Shown piece by piece: positions 33,211 through 45,000 of a stretch of 64,000 nucleotides of DNA; positions within the stretch are counted from its first letter, which is position 1, and each line of letters starts with the position of its first letter. The notes beneath the pieces were generated by a model. The model made no database searches. It was not told where the DNA came from and saw only the letters and a program-made list of their open reading frames with translations. A program made the translations under genes and the position numbers. The DNA is taken from assembly GCA_001692895.1 (NCBI GenBank), contig KV748195.1:1674001-1738000 (forward strand). The letters are read 5' to 3'. This DNA is from Cenococcum geophilum 1.58. Its lineage: Eukaryota; Ascomycota; Dothideomycetes; Gloniales; Gloniaceae.

Positions 33211-34571
33211 TATAATATAGTTAATAATAATAATTCATTACTTAACGTCCGATTTGGATCCCTATTGGGCCTACGCGAACTACTCCTTATATACATATGG
33301 GGAGAAAACTCTATTTAAGAAAACCCTATAATCTATCTCCCTGCCTTTTAGGACTTGCTTATAAGGTGTCTATAAGGCGCCTACAAGTTACCTATAGTGC
33401 TCCTACTACCTTACTTTTTAACCTCTTTAGGAACTACTGCTGCCGTAATAAGCCTACGGACGCGCTAGTATCGCAAACTTTACTTTACTACTGTAGAGTT
33501 ATTAGGGGGCGCCCGTTGCTTACCCCCCTACCCTTTATTACTATTTCCCTTATAACCTGGAACTAGTTTAGTATATTTTAGCTAATAAGCTACTAGGTTA
33601 CCGCCTTAAGGCCTTTTTATATTAAGAGTAGTGTATTATAGTTCTCTATGCTAGCTACTAAAAGTATTGCTTCTTAGTTGGTATATAAGGGGCATAATAG
33701 TATTACGTGTTTTGGTGTCTGTCTTAGCTAGCTATATTTACATCTTAGGCTACCTACTAAGATACCTACCCGGTAGAGCTAGTCTTTTAGTTCTATTATT
33801 CCTGTTCTTAAGAGTATTACTATTATATTTTCTGCCTTTATTAGGCCTTCTTAGAGCCCTAGAGTATTTACCCCCTATAGCGTTAACTATACTACGGCTT
33901 AGGTTCCTCTTACCTTAGTTAGCCTCTATACCTTTAACTCCTATATACCTCTTTAGCGTTAGTCTAACCAGTATTATATTATGGTAGATGGTTTCTTAGT
34001 ATTCTTTTATACTCTACTTTAGCTCCTTTCTCTCTCTTACTATTATCTTTACTAGCCTCTTACGCGTCTCTCTTCCTCCTCTATATAGGCCTAGGCCCTA
34101 AAGCAGCACTATTTTTCTTCTACTTTCTTTACCTGTTTCTTTAATATATCTTCCCTATTTTAGGGTTATTAGTTTATTCTCCTACGGGGCGCCTTAAGAT
34201 CCCTTTATAGTTTATTTAGGCATGTCTTAATATACTTTATAATATTAGAGTTACGTTTATTTTAGGCCCTTTATATTATAGCGGCTTTAATATATAGTTA
34301 TAGGGGGGGAATATTGGCTTCCTTCTTAAGTAGTACTGTAACCGTTCGCTTATATCCGCCTATTATACTCTAAAGGTAGGCTATTTAGGCCTTTTAGAGT
34401 GGTTTAAGGAGCGACTTTAGGGGGCCTTTTTTAGATTCTCTAATGGCCTAAATACTAGACCTATACGTTATAGTTAGCCGGATAACTGCTGTATATAGTA
34501 GGCGTGACCTTTAAAAGTATAGGCCCTATATAGAATTAACGATCCTGGATAATGCGATATACTATACTTAG

Positions 34572-35123
34572 GGAGTGTTCGGTTGCAATCTGAGGTTTTT
34601 TCAATCTGAGGTTGCTCCGTGCTTTCACCGGCGTCAACTAGTAGATATTTAGTGGCGCTTGATCTGGTAGTCATACTCGATCTGATCTGAGGCCGAGTGT
34701 TCGGTTGAGCGCTCCAGAAAGCCTCAGATGAGAATTAAAATTAGCGAAGTCTCTGCACATTAATCACCACTCAGCCAGACGTCGCATAGGGCCTGCAGTT
34801 GCAGCAGCAATATCGTCGGTNGGGGTGGTGGGGACATACTGGGTAGGGTGGACGGTCGGGCGCATGCATNAGCAGAGCTCCAGATTCAATCTGGAATCTG
34901 GAGCTGGAACTGAGGGCTCCTTATTGATCTGACGCCAAGAGCTTCAGTTCAACTACTATATACGGTATGGCGTGCGAATTTGACGCGCTTGCCGATCTGG
35001 AGGAGCTTCAGATTGAAAAGTCGTCAGATACACCGAACACTCGCCTCCAGATCAGATTGGAGCTCCAGATCAATTCTAATCTGAAGGCTCCAGATCGCTT
35101 CTGAACCCCGAACCGAACACTTC
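34572..35123. mobile_element. MITE, 552 bp, GC-rich, in LINE J
   Basis: The ends GGAGTGTTCGGTT and AACCGAACACTTC are inverted repeats flanked by the duplication CTTAG (34567-34571 and 35124-35128). Base composition is GC-rich with intact CpG, in sharp contrast to the RIPed LINE around it. Internally it is built from repeated words GATCTGGAG and CTCCAGATC. It contains a second TIR pair (34695-35042), suggesting a nested copy. No transposase gene. Confidence 0.92.
34695..35042. mobile_element. Inner MITE nested in the 34572 MITE
   Basis: GAGTGTTCGGTTGAGC at 34695 and ACCGAACACTC ending near 35042 repeat the outer termini in the same relative orientation. GCC flanks both sides (a possible 3-bp duplication). 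Length is about 348 bp. An alternative is a tandem rearrangement of the same family. Confidence 0.65.
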
Positions 35124-38049
35124 CTTAGCCCTTATAGGCCGCTTACGCCGCATATACGCTCTACTAGAGCTTACTATCTACCTATACTCCTAATACCCTT
35201 AGGCCCTAAACTGGTTAACCCCTAAAGCCTTAAATATGGATTATATACTAGAGATCTATAGATTAGTTACGTTTTCTTATAAAATAGATTAGCTGGTATT
35301 TCTCTGGTAAGAATTAAACTCTATATTATCTTACCTATTCTATATAGGTATTATAAGCTTTCTTTAGTATTTTGCAATTCTTTACGGCTGATAGCCCGTA
35401 TATAATTAGGTTTATATTGTTAACGAAGTCTATTCCCTAGGTCGCCCCTTTCTTAAAGGAGTTAAGCAGGTTGCTTATAAAGAAAAGGAAGAGTATAGGC
35501 GAGAGGGGTAATCCTTGTAGTATTCCTGTTGTAACTATAATAGGGGGGCTCTAGTATTCGCTAAAGACTAGTAATATTTCTTTTTAACCTATAAACCCTT
35601 AGACAAATTATATAATCTATTTTAAGAAGCCTTTTACCCTAAGGATATATAGGAGACGCTCGTGGGGTATGTTATTATAGGCGCCACTAATATCTAGGCT
35701 GAGTATTAATACTATAAAGTCCCTTCGCATCGCCTATGTAGATTTAATAGTGGTAGCGAGTAGCGTAAGTACTAATAGTGTTAAGCGGTTCTTTCTTACC
35801 CCTATTTGGCTCTATAGTAGTAGGGCGTATTCCTTAGCTATGTCTACTATGCGGTCCGCTATTACCTTTTCTAAAATCTTATTAAGGGTGTTTTCTAAGG
35901 CAATAAGGCGGTAGCTTCCTGGGATTAAGTAATCTGCTTTACCTTCTTTTTATAAAATAACTATTATTATAAATCTTCTAAGTTATAGGTAGTAGCCTAT
36001 AGCAAAGCATGCTCTAGCTATATCTGTAAGCTAAGGTGCTATAAATAGTCTATAGGTCTTTAAGGCCTTATTTAGAATCCTATCTAAACCTAGTACTATA
36101 TTATTTAAAAGGCGGCTAATGGTTCTGGCCATTTCCTCTATTATTATATCGCTGTTAACCTATAGGTGAGTTACTAGTGCTTTACCCGTAATATTACTAA
36201 GGTCTACTAAAGCTGGTTAGGGGAAGAACCTTTTTATAAGGATCTTTGCCTTCTTATCGTTATTATTAGTAGCCTATAATTCCCCTGCTCTTTATAGGGG
36301 TAGTAAGTATAAGTCTTCTACTAGTCGCCCTGCCTTTTTCTTTACCTATTTTGCTATAGCCTATAGGCCCTTATTATAGGGGAGGCTCGGGTTAAAAGTA
36401 TACTTGTTTATAAATCGTCTCCAGTTATTCCTTACTTCTTTTTTTAGGGTATTCTTTAACTGGTTTCTTATGTCTTTATATCGTCTCTTATCTTTAGGGT
36501 TATAGCTACTTAAGTATTTCCTTTTTACTTGTTGTTGGCTAGCTATAAGAACCGCGTATTATACGGACCAAGCGTATTATATATAGGGGCCCGGTCTTAA
36601 GACCAGGTAGTACTCTTTTAGCCTATTTTTAATTGCTGCCTAGATCCTTTCTAGTCTTCGGTTAATTTCCTTAGGGGTGGCTAATAAGCCTCGCTTGTTT
36701 AGTATTAGGTGGATTTTTTTTAGGTCTTAGAGTTGTTATTTAACTATATTAAGGAAACTGTCTGCTTTAAGCATCCTTATTATATATCTTTTGCTATTTA
36801 GTTACGCCTTAATATCTAAATCTAGCTGTATCTAAATGGGGATATAGTCTAAGGTAAGTGCCTATTCTTCTTTAGGGTTATACCTTTTAAGTCTCTAGTA
36901 TAGGCCTTCGTCCATAAATATAAGGTTAATTATACTTTTGGCGGATCCTTATTGCTATATAATTGCTCTAGGGGGGGTAGCTAGCTTAAGGCCCTAGGTG
37001 TCTATAGCTTTTAGTAGGCACTCTACCTATTATTTAGCAGTAATATGGATACCCCCCTACTACGGATGGTGAAGGTTTATATCTCCTAATAGGATAGACT
37101 TTATGCCTTTAGTTTTAAGTAAGCTTATTACTAATATAATATTCTCTATTTATAGGACCCCTTTAACCCTAGGGTTATATATATTAATAATTTATACCGG
37201 TCCTCTATATATCTAGATCGTTATAGCTATAATATCTAAATTAACTACCTGCTATAACTATAAGGATAGGCTAATAGTTTTACTAATTATAAAGCATACG
37301 CGTGTGGCTACTTTTAGTTTATATAGGAGCTGGAATCCTTAGGGGCAGTATGTTAATTATATATAGGCATTATAGTACGGCTCTTGTATAGCAAGGATAT
37401 AGTATTTCTCTAGGTCTAGACTATCTAGTAGGGGCCTTATAAGATGGTAGTTTGTGTTGCTATAGTTATACTATATAATAGATAGGTAGCGGACCCCTAG
37501 TAAGGGTCCTTTACCTCTCCGTTATTCCTTACTTCTTCTATTTCCACTTTCTCTAGGATATTTAAAACTTTTATCTCTTATATCTATACCCTAGTTATTA
37601 CTTATTTTGTATAGAGCTTTCTATACCTATATCTTATATTCCTACTAGCGCTTTTATATCTAAATCTATTATTATTTCCGGTTCTTCCCCTATTCTTACT
37701 AGTTAGCTATATACCCTTTAAAAGTTAGCTGCAAATGTTATATTTGCCGCGTTAAGTCTAATTCTTAATTATCCTGGTTTTAAGCTTACTATAGCTATCT
37801 ATAAGGGTCTTTCTATAGGGCGTCCTCTCCCTTATATCCCCTATAACCCTTATATCCCTATACGGTCTAGTAATATCGCGCGGCGTCGCTTCCGGCCCGT
37901 TAAGGCTTGGGATAGCTAGCCTAGCCCCCTAGTATTAAAGGTAGGAAACGCTAGAAAGGCACCTACGCCCCCCTAGCTTATCGCCTATTGTTTTTATTTA
38001 TATAACCTAGCGTGCAGTTGTTCCTATAGCTGTTAAGCCCTAACCTTTT

Positions 38050-39215
38050 ATCTCCTATATTTAATATAGTCTTCTCTCTCCTACGCCTTATGTATGCTTT
38101 AGTAGCAGTTTACGCATTTTATTTAGTCTTAATTTAAGCAGTGCCTTATATTATAGGGGCCTATATAGTGGCCGTAGTATACCTATACTGCGTATGTGGA
38201 TTAGGTATACCCCTATTATATATAGCAATAGTATTATTCTAGGCAGAGTCTATAGTTATAAAGCCTTACGTTATATATAAGGCTATTTATAATAATACCT
38301 TTTTAAATAAGGAGTTTTTATATTTTTAGTGTATATGTGCTAATAATAAGGGAGCTATACGTTTAACTGGCGTTTCCCTAGCGAGTTTTTAGCGACCCTT
38401 GTGTTCTTTTATTATTCTTATTATATACTTAGTTTACATTTTCCTATTAAAGCTATTAGATTTAGGTAATCTTTAGTCCTAGTATAAGGCGTTCCGTTTA
38501 TTTTACTATCTTATATATAGTTGCTATATTATCTACCTAATGTCCCTTTTCTACCCTAAGGCTTAGGGGAACCACTAGGACTTTAACTGGGTAATCTTTA
38601 CAGAGCACTTTTATGCCAATATATTCTCCTAGCCTGTCCCCTACCCTAACGACTCGTTCCTTTATCTATTAGTCCCTTAAGGTAACTCTAATATCTCCGC
38701 TCCTAAGGTATTAGACTATAATAGCGTTATAAACCTTTTTACGAATCTCTATAAGGACTTTTATTTCTAATTATCCCCTAAGCCCCTCTGCTTTTTCTAT
38801 ATTTAGTTATATTATAATTATATACCCAGATATTATCTTTAGGGGGGTAGGTTCCCTATACTATAGACACATAGCTATAGTGGCCCAGGTGCGGTTCACC
38901 GGTAAGGAAGGGTTTTATTTATTTTTAATTTTACTTAGCCGTTAGAGGATTTAATTAAGGGTTTGCTAGAGGGGCGCCTAAGGTTTACTAGACTGGCGGA
39001 GCCATTCTACTAGCTATATTAGTTCGTTATAGCTAACGGTTGCTCCCCCGCATCTATGGATACTAAACGCGTCTAATAGGCTTTATATTTTATTAGATGC
39101 CTTCTTAATAGGGGTCTTTCCGCTTTATAGTATAGTATTCGCCCGTTTTTATTATAGAGGGCTATTACTAGGCGTGGTTCTGGTAGACATGNGCGAGTGC
39201 AAACTACCATCGTTT
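38050..39215 (-). pseudogene. LINE J ORF1 (gag-like RNA-binding protein)
   Basis: The frame carries the conserved fungal LINE ORF1 segment: YLRSGDIRVTLRD then KERVVRVGDRLGEYIGIKVL and KDYPVKVLVVPLSLRV (about 38530-38700), with an upstream ATIA/REPTPLKIISGYIIII strand. Such proteins bind the element RNA. An ATG at 39208-39210 is a possible start but lies in another frame, so the N-terminus is unclear. C-terminal zinc knuckles expected near 38150 could not be read. Confidence 0.7.
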
Positions 39216-39892
39216 AACGTATGCCTCCCCTGCGATGCATATATCTTAGGGGGATTCTCTAGGTGTTTTTTAGGGTTCTTTTAGTTGGTTTTAGTCTTTT
39301 TAGGCCGGGTGTAGCAAGAGCTCCTTTTTCCAATTTTCTTATAGTGGTTATATTATAAGGGTGTCTATAATATAGTTACGTAGGCCTTGTACTAGCCATT
39401 TTCATAATTATATATTATTAAGAGTTATATTTTAGGTATTGGAAAATAGTATAAAGATAATCTTTACTCTATAAGTAAATTATTTTCCTAGCTTATACGG
39501 AGCGTTAGGGAGGTTTTATAATCTATAAAATAAATTATCCTTCTAATAACTGGGCTATTAGTGTAAGAAAGATCTAACGTATTAGCTAGGGGCTGCCTAC
39601 ATAGTAACCTTATATAGTTCTTCTGCATATTCCGTAACGTAGTAGAAGTATTAGGTAGGCTACGTCCGGCGCGGCTGCTAAAACTAGTGGTATTTAGTTA
39701 AATAGTTAGTGCAATCCTAGGGAGGGTGGGAGGACTAGTCTTATAAAACTAAACTAGTAGGGGTAATTCTAGTGGCGTTAGCCAAGACACTTAAATAATT
39801 TAAAATTCTCTATTTGCGAAACCCCGCTTTACCACGACATATTAGGACTTAGTAATTTTACTAATACCCATTTTTAAACGCCACTACGCATA
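39216..39892. other. Leader or intergenic stretch before U1
   Basis: The left half may be 5' leader of LINE J. The right half (39650-39892) has more GC and CpG (GGCGCGGCTGC; GCGAAACCCCGC) and no coding frame, and lies directly before the ATG of U1. It could hold a promoter, but no defined motif was recognised. Confidence 0.4.
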
Positions 39893-42800
39893 ATGGATAT
39901 TAGGGCTAATGCTACTATAAAGCAGGTGCGGGATATAGTTTAGTATAACCTAAAGCAGTAGTAGCGTTTCCTAGCAAGTATATAGGCCTAGGCTAAGGCG
40001 CCTTTTTTTAATAAGAATTAGCAGAAATTTACGAATAAGGAAGTAGAAATATTATTAGCTTAGGGCGCAGCTAGAATGATATAAATTTACCTAAAAGGGA
40101 AATTTTTTTAGAATGCGTAAATAAGAGACTAAGAGATAATAGGTTAAATAAAGTAAACTAGAGGGCTATAAGCTAGCGTATACCGAAAGCTATTAAAAGT
40201 GCTACTGGTTAGTTTAATGTAAATATTATAACTAGTACGTTTTTACTAAGTTATATTTTAGTTCTAGAGAATAAAGAATCCTAAAGGGAATTAACTAATA
40301 AACCTATTTAGGGGCTCTCGTGGGATCCTATATAAGATAATATACAAAAATAAGTAGCGGGTAGTGTATATAGGGGTATAGCTATATAGATTATTAAAGA
40401 TAGGCGCTTAAATCAAAGCCTAATGCAAGTAGTGCCTATCTTGCCTTACGAAATTAGCAGCGTATTATACCCTAATTAACGCAGCTATGCCTTATACAAA
40501 TTTATGCCCTATAATGCTACTATTTATATAAGCAGTACCCAAAAATATAGGGCATTTATTCTTTTAGTCGCTAAGTCTCCACCACGAAATTAAGATTAGA
40601 ATGTCCTATATTAACCAACTATCTTAACGCAATTCTTTAAGCTCTAAGAACTATAGAAGCGGGCCTTACTATTTACTTCTATTTGGCCTTATCGCATTTA
40701 AATACTAAGCCGTTCCCTTAGAATACAATAAGGTATTTAGATATAAATACAACCAATAATAAACCTTATATACGAACTTCTACAGTATTTCTAAGTTGTT
40801 ACTATATTTTAATTTAGCTATAGGCGTATACGCTACGCGCTTTAGCTTATAGAGGATTTAGGCAGCCCTATATATAGGAAGCCGCTTAGTGCTAGCAGCT
40901 CTACCGTACTTCCCTTATATAAATGTTTACTTAATATACTATATTTCTATTTCCTATAAATACTTCCCTTCTATAACCGGTAACGAAAATCTATTAATAA
41001 CTTCCTATGGCAACTCCGAGCTATTAGGCTGCTAGCTCTATGAGTAACTAAAGGCGAATTATACGCACTAGAGACTTATTATTAGACAAGACTAATAAGA
41101 ACACTATTAACTCTTACGGTAATAATATAACAAGTAATATCTAGCCCTATTTTTATCCTCCCCCTTTAGTAGATATTAATAAGGAACTAATACCTATTAG
41201 GCTTAACTCTTCTTATAGTATTAGGGAGATGGTAATTACTACTAACCCTAGTGTTAACGATATAACGATAAGCGTTTAGCCCTATCTTTTTCGCCCTCTA
41301 ATAGGTATTAACGAGAGGCTAATACCTTCCGAGCTTAACTCTCCCAGCGGTATTAGAGCGACGGCGATTTCTTCTAGTGTTAGCACGCTAAGCTAGCCCT
41401 TTCCCTTTTCTGTAAATGCTAATAAGGACCTAAACTACCCTAATAATATTAATACCCCCTTTATATACTCTAGAGTGGAGAATAGGCTTACTTAAGGCCA
41501 CTTTAAAGAGGAACTAAGCGCACCCTTAACCCCTACGCAATTATTATCTCTTAAATCCCTAACGGATAAGGATAATAAGACTGAGACATTACCTTACTTC
41601 ACTCTAGTAGCACTAATTAGGGACTACTTCCTTTAGCTAACCGTTTTTAGTTTAGCCGTAGGAGCACTAGTTAGGGATAACGTTCTTTAGCTAACTGCTT
41701 TTAGTTTAGCTGGGGCATTAAGGCGTCTAGAAGTTTATATAAGTAACTAGTTTATATTGTTATAGAAGAAAACTAACCGCTATAAGGATTTTATTATTAT
41801 GTTTCTTATAATAGCAAAACTTTACCTTAATAATTATTAAACGTTTAGGCTTAAAGCGGTATTAGGATATAGACGTCGTAGTATAAAGATTGTCTGCCAG
41901 TCATTGGACGATCTAAAACTCCTAAAGTATATTAATATAATCCGTGGCCATACTAATAAGTAGATACTAACGGGAATTTCTAAGAATAAAGATAGGCCGG
42001 TATTTACGCTTAATAAAGGAGTAAATAGATCTTATGACAATTCTCTAAAGCGCTAGCGTCCTTTTATACTTATGGTATAGACTAAAATTAATAAGGGTAA
42101 AGAGGAGATAAGGATAGTCTAGTATCTATTACTAAAGGTGGTTATTACACATGCGTTAGATGAGGCCGAAAGAAATAGGTAGTTACTAAGATGCAGTTTC
42201 GCGTTTATTGGTTATAAAATAGTAAGCGGTGTAAAGAGGTTCTTAAAGCCATTAAGAATTATATACTAATAGATAGGATATTCGTACTAATCTAGCTATA
42301 TAATGCATATTCGTTTTCCTATAAAATGCGCCGTAAATAGAACTTAAGCTAGAAATAGAACTTTAAGCTAAAAAGGACAGTACTACTATTACCGCCGATT
42401 CTTCCACCTAGTAGGCTGCCCCCTTTTCTTCTACACAACAGGCCGAGCCTTTAATTTTAAATAGTAATACCCCTATAGTGATCTAAGATTTTAGAGGCAT
42501 ATCTAATAGTTACCAGTTTTTATTAATTATAGTTATTAAAGCGGATTTTATATATTCCAAGCGTTATAAAGGGGGAAAGGTTCTATAATACTACAGCTCT
42601 AGCAGCCATAGAAAGTTAGTAATGGCCTTATTAGTGGCGCGCGGGTAATAAGCTAAGTGCACTTATAGGAGAAGGGTTAATAGAACTATAAAGTGCACTT
42701 AGAGCGGCCTAATCTAACGCGCTAGCTTATTATGCGATTAATAAAATCTAACTATGCCCTCCTGCCCTTGTTTGAAAACGCGCTATTAATATACATTAAC

Positions 42801-44300
42801 TAGTGGGGTTTTTTAGACAGTATTTCCAAAATCTAGTAACCTATAGACACTTAATGCATGTTATATCCCAGCTAGCCAATATAGGCGCTCCATATTATTA
42901 GCGTTAAGAGCTAGCTAGAGGTATATTGTTATAGCTAATGCTCTTAGGTATAAGATGGCTAACTTAGCTTATCTAACGTTTATCCCTAAGTATAGAGACG
43001 TACCTTAACTTAAGCAAAATATATACCTACGTTAACAACCCCTACTTATACTCTAAATATAAGCAGAATTATACTTTCCCTAAATAATTATATAATTACT
43101 ACTGGGATGGTAGTATGGCGACTAGCCCTTATAACAAGCCTATACTGGCTAAAGAGGTAAATGGATAAATAATTACCTTTAGCAGTTCTAAGAAGCCTAA
43201 AAAATGCCTACTTTACGCTTATTATATAGCCCCATCCTCCTAATTTATTATCGCCTTGCTAATTTATAGGTAAGGAATATAAGCAAGCTAAAAACTAAAA
43301 CTGTAATAGTTATTATAAGAAGGGGAGGAGTAAAGGGATAGGTTTTACTATAGAAGTTAATAGCTAAACGGCGTTAGTATATAATAGTTAAGGGAGATTA
43401 ATAAGTGGTAACCTTTAAGAATATTATCTATATTTATAAACCTGCCTTACTAATACCCTATAATAATATCGCCCATTAGTTCTAGACTTTTTATCTTAGG
43501 AAACTTAGATTATTTAAATAAATTAGTAATTTTTATCTCTTTAAGCCTAAGCTTAAAGTATAGAGGTTTGCCTATTTAGATTTTATATAGGGTAGAGCTA
43601 AGGGCAAACAGGTCTGCCTAAGTTAATTTTAGGTTGGCTCTAGGATATTTATAGCTTATAGTTACTATAATAGATAGCTTAGAGCTATCTAATAAGGAGC
43701 CACTAAAGTTAAGGAGCTTCGCGTGTAGGTTATTGCCTAAGGAAATATTACCGCACGTTAGATCCGTATAAATGACATTTATTAAATAAATAAAGGTAAA
43801 TGCACTAGTGACTTATTAAGCCTATTAAAGGCGTTACTTAGTATAAATCTTATGGGTTTGGATGTATTAGCGGAGTCTATTTTTACTTATATATTCTAGC
43901 CGGATGCTAGATTTAAAGGTATTATAAAACTTTAGCAGACCTTTATGCCCGCTATATTACTAAAACCACTCGTAGATTTATCTCTTAACTTTAATAGCGG
44001 GCTCTTCTTCTACTTAGTAAGGATATTTAATAATAGTATTAAAGGAGAAGTTTAGGTATACTATGCTTATAGGTTTAAAGCTAGGGTAGTTCATTATATT
44101 AAACCCGGTTAGGAATCTAATAGCAGTTATCTTTTAGTTACGCGGTAGAGGAGTAGGGGCGGTTTTAAGTTAATATAACTTGTACAGCTTATATAAGCAG
44201 CTATTTATTACTAAAGGGTATAATTCTTCTATAGAAGGGTTAAGAGAGGGATATTATTACTAAAACCGTGTTAGGGAATATAGTTATGGCGGCGAAGTGG
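39893..44300 (+). pseudogene. Unidentified long degraded gene U1
   Basis: From ATG 39893 one frame stays readable for about 410 codons to about 41123, with every stop a TAA or TAG and no TGA: it starts MDIRANATIKQVRDIV and includes KKPFF-like basic helices, KEVEILLA-GAARMI-IYLKG and CLSCLTKLAAYYTLINAAMP. A shifted frame continues with three imperfect 42-residue repeats (41120-41500; VDINKELIPIRLNSS, IGINERLIPSELNSP, VNANKDLNYPNNI) and a further duplicated unit (ALIRDYFL-LTVFSLA, ALVRDNVL-LTAFSLA). It then gives basic segments up to about 44300 (LKALLSINLMGLDVLAESIF). I do not recognise the family. It is RIPed, so it was repeated or linked to repeats. Confidence 0.45.
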
Positions 44301-45000
44301 CTTAAGGAAGGTAGTAAGGTACGTTAGTTTATAACGGGGAGGCGCGATTATAGAATAGGGTGGATAGTAGTAAGCTTAATAACAGGACGGACGTGGTTAA
44401 GAAACAATATGGTCTATTAAATACTGTAAGCAGTTTGTTATAGCCAATGCGGTCTCCATAAGTTGCGCCTTAAGAAGTCGCAGATTAAGCGCGTTATTAA
44501 AAATGCTCGGAGGCGGCGGCGGAGGTGGCTCTAGGCTTCGGCTTTGTGTCTATACGGTTAAAGAATGGGAGCCTTTACTAAGGCTCTATTAACGCTGCCT
44601 TAAAACTTAGGGTGGTATACTAAACAGCCTATAGCATTTTTTAAGCTTAATAGCGTTAGGCCAGGTGTCCTTACCACGTGGGGCTTAGCCTTAAGGTTAT
44701 AAGAAATACTAGCTATATATACTATAAGCTATAGGTTAACCTCGGCTTACTTATATATATTTAGTTACGGTATTAGCTTAGCCTAGGATCCCTAATAGGT
44801 CTAATTAGAAGTACCAACTAGGGTGGCAACCTTGCATAAATTTGCGCGCGACTTAAGCATAATAGCAACGATGCAATCGTAATTTTTAGGTAGAAGAGGT
44901 CTTTGGCGTTTATAAATAGCTATAGTATAAAGTATATGCAGAACTGTAGTAAATATTAATATATATAAAGAGATTAAGTTACTAAAAGTTAAGGTACCCC
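44301..45000. other. Junction between U1 and U2
   Basis: A plus frame reads on for about 190 codons in part (AAK-LKEGSKVR, then a basic KNARRRRRR segment at about 44500 and PGVLTTWGLALRL). It may be the C-terminus of U1 or a separate unit. No homology recognised. Confidence 0.3.

Larger units (their letters stand above)
33300..38050 (-). pseudogene. LINE J ORF2: EEP endonuclease and reverse transcriptase
   Basis: The endonuclease motif LLGDINLHHP (family GDFNxHHP) lies at about 37063-37090. RT follows leftward: IIVVILQKEGKADYLIPGSY (near 35950), KILEKVIADRI (near 35870), motif A LILSLDISGAYNN (about 35700), HERLLYILRVKGF, motif B GILQGLPLSPILFLF (about 35500), and motif C FVNN at 35416-35427 (family FVDD, both Asp to Asn). 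Such enzymes nick the target and copy their RNA in place. The C-terminal 1.5 kb is poorly readable. All stops are TAA/TAG. Confidence 0.88.
33213..39215 (-). mobile_element. Tad1-like LINE J
   Basis: On the minus strand ORF1 starts near 39.2 kb, ORF2 has endonuclease then RT, and the 3' end at about 33220 carries an AAT-rich tail after CGGACGTTAAGTAATGAATT. A tiny second copy of this 3' end is at 21448. The C-terminal part of ORF2 is interrupted by a MITE at 34572-35123. The 5' boundary is not fixed: 39216-39600 may be leader. Heavily RIPed. Confidence 0.85.

Noticed and set aside
33124-33918. Three plus-strand frames of 64-89 codons
   Set aside because: They overlap the 3' end and C-terminal part of minus-strand LINE J, shift frame repeatedly and show no domain.
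34474-34674. 66-codon minus-strand frame
   Set aside because: It crosses the left edge of the 34572 MITE, so it is a chimera of LINE and MITE sequence.
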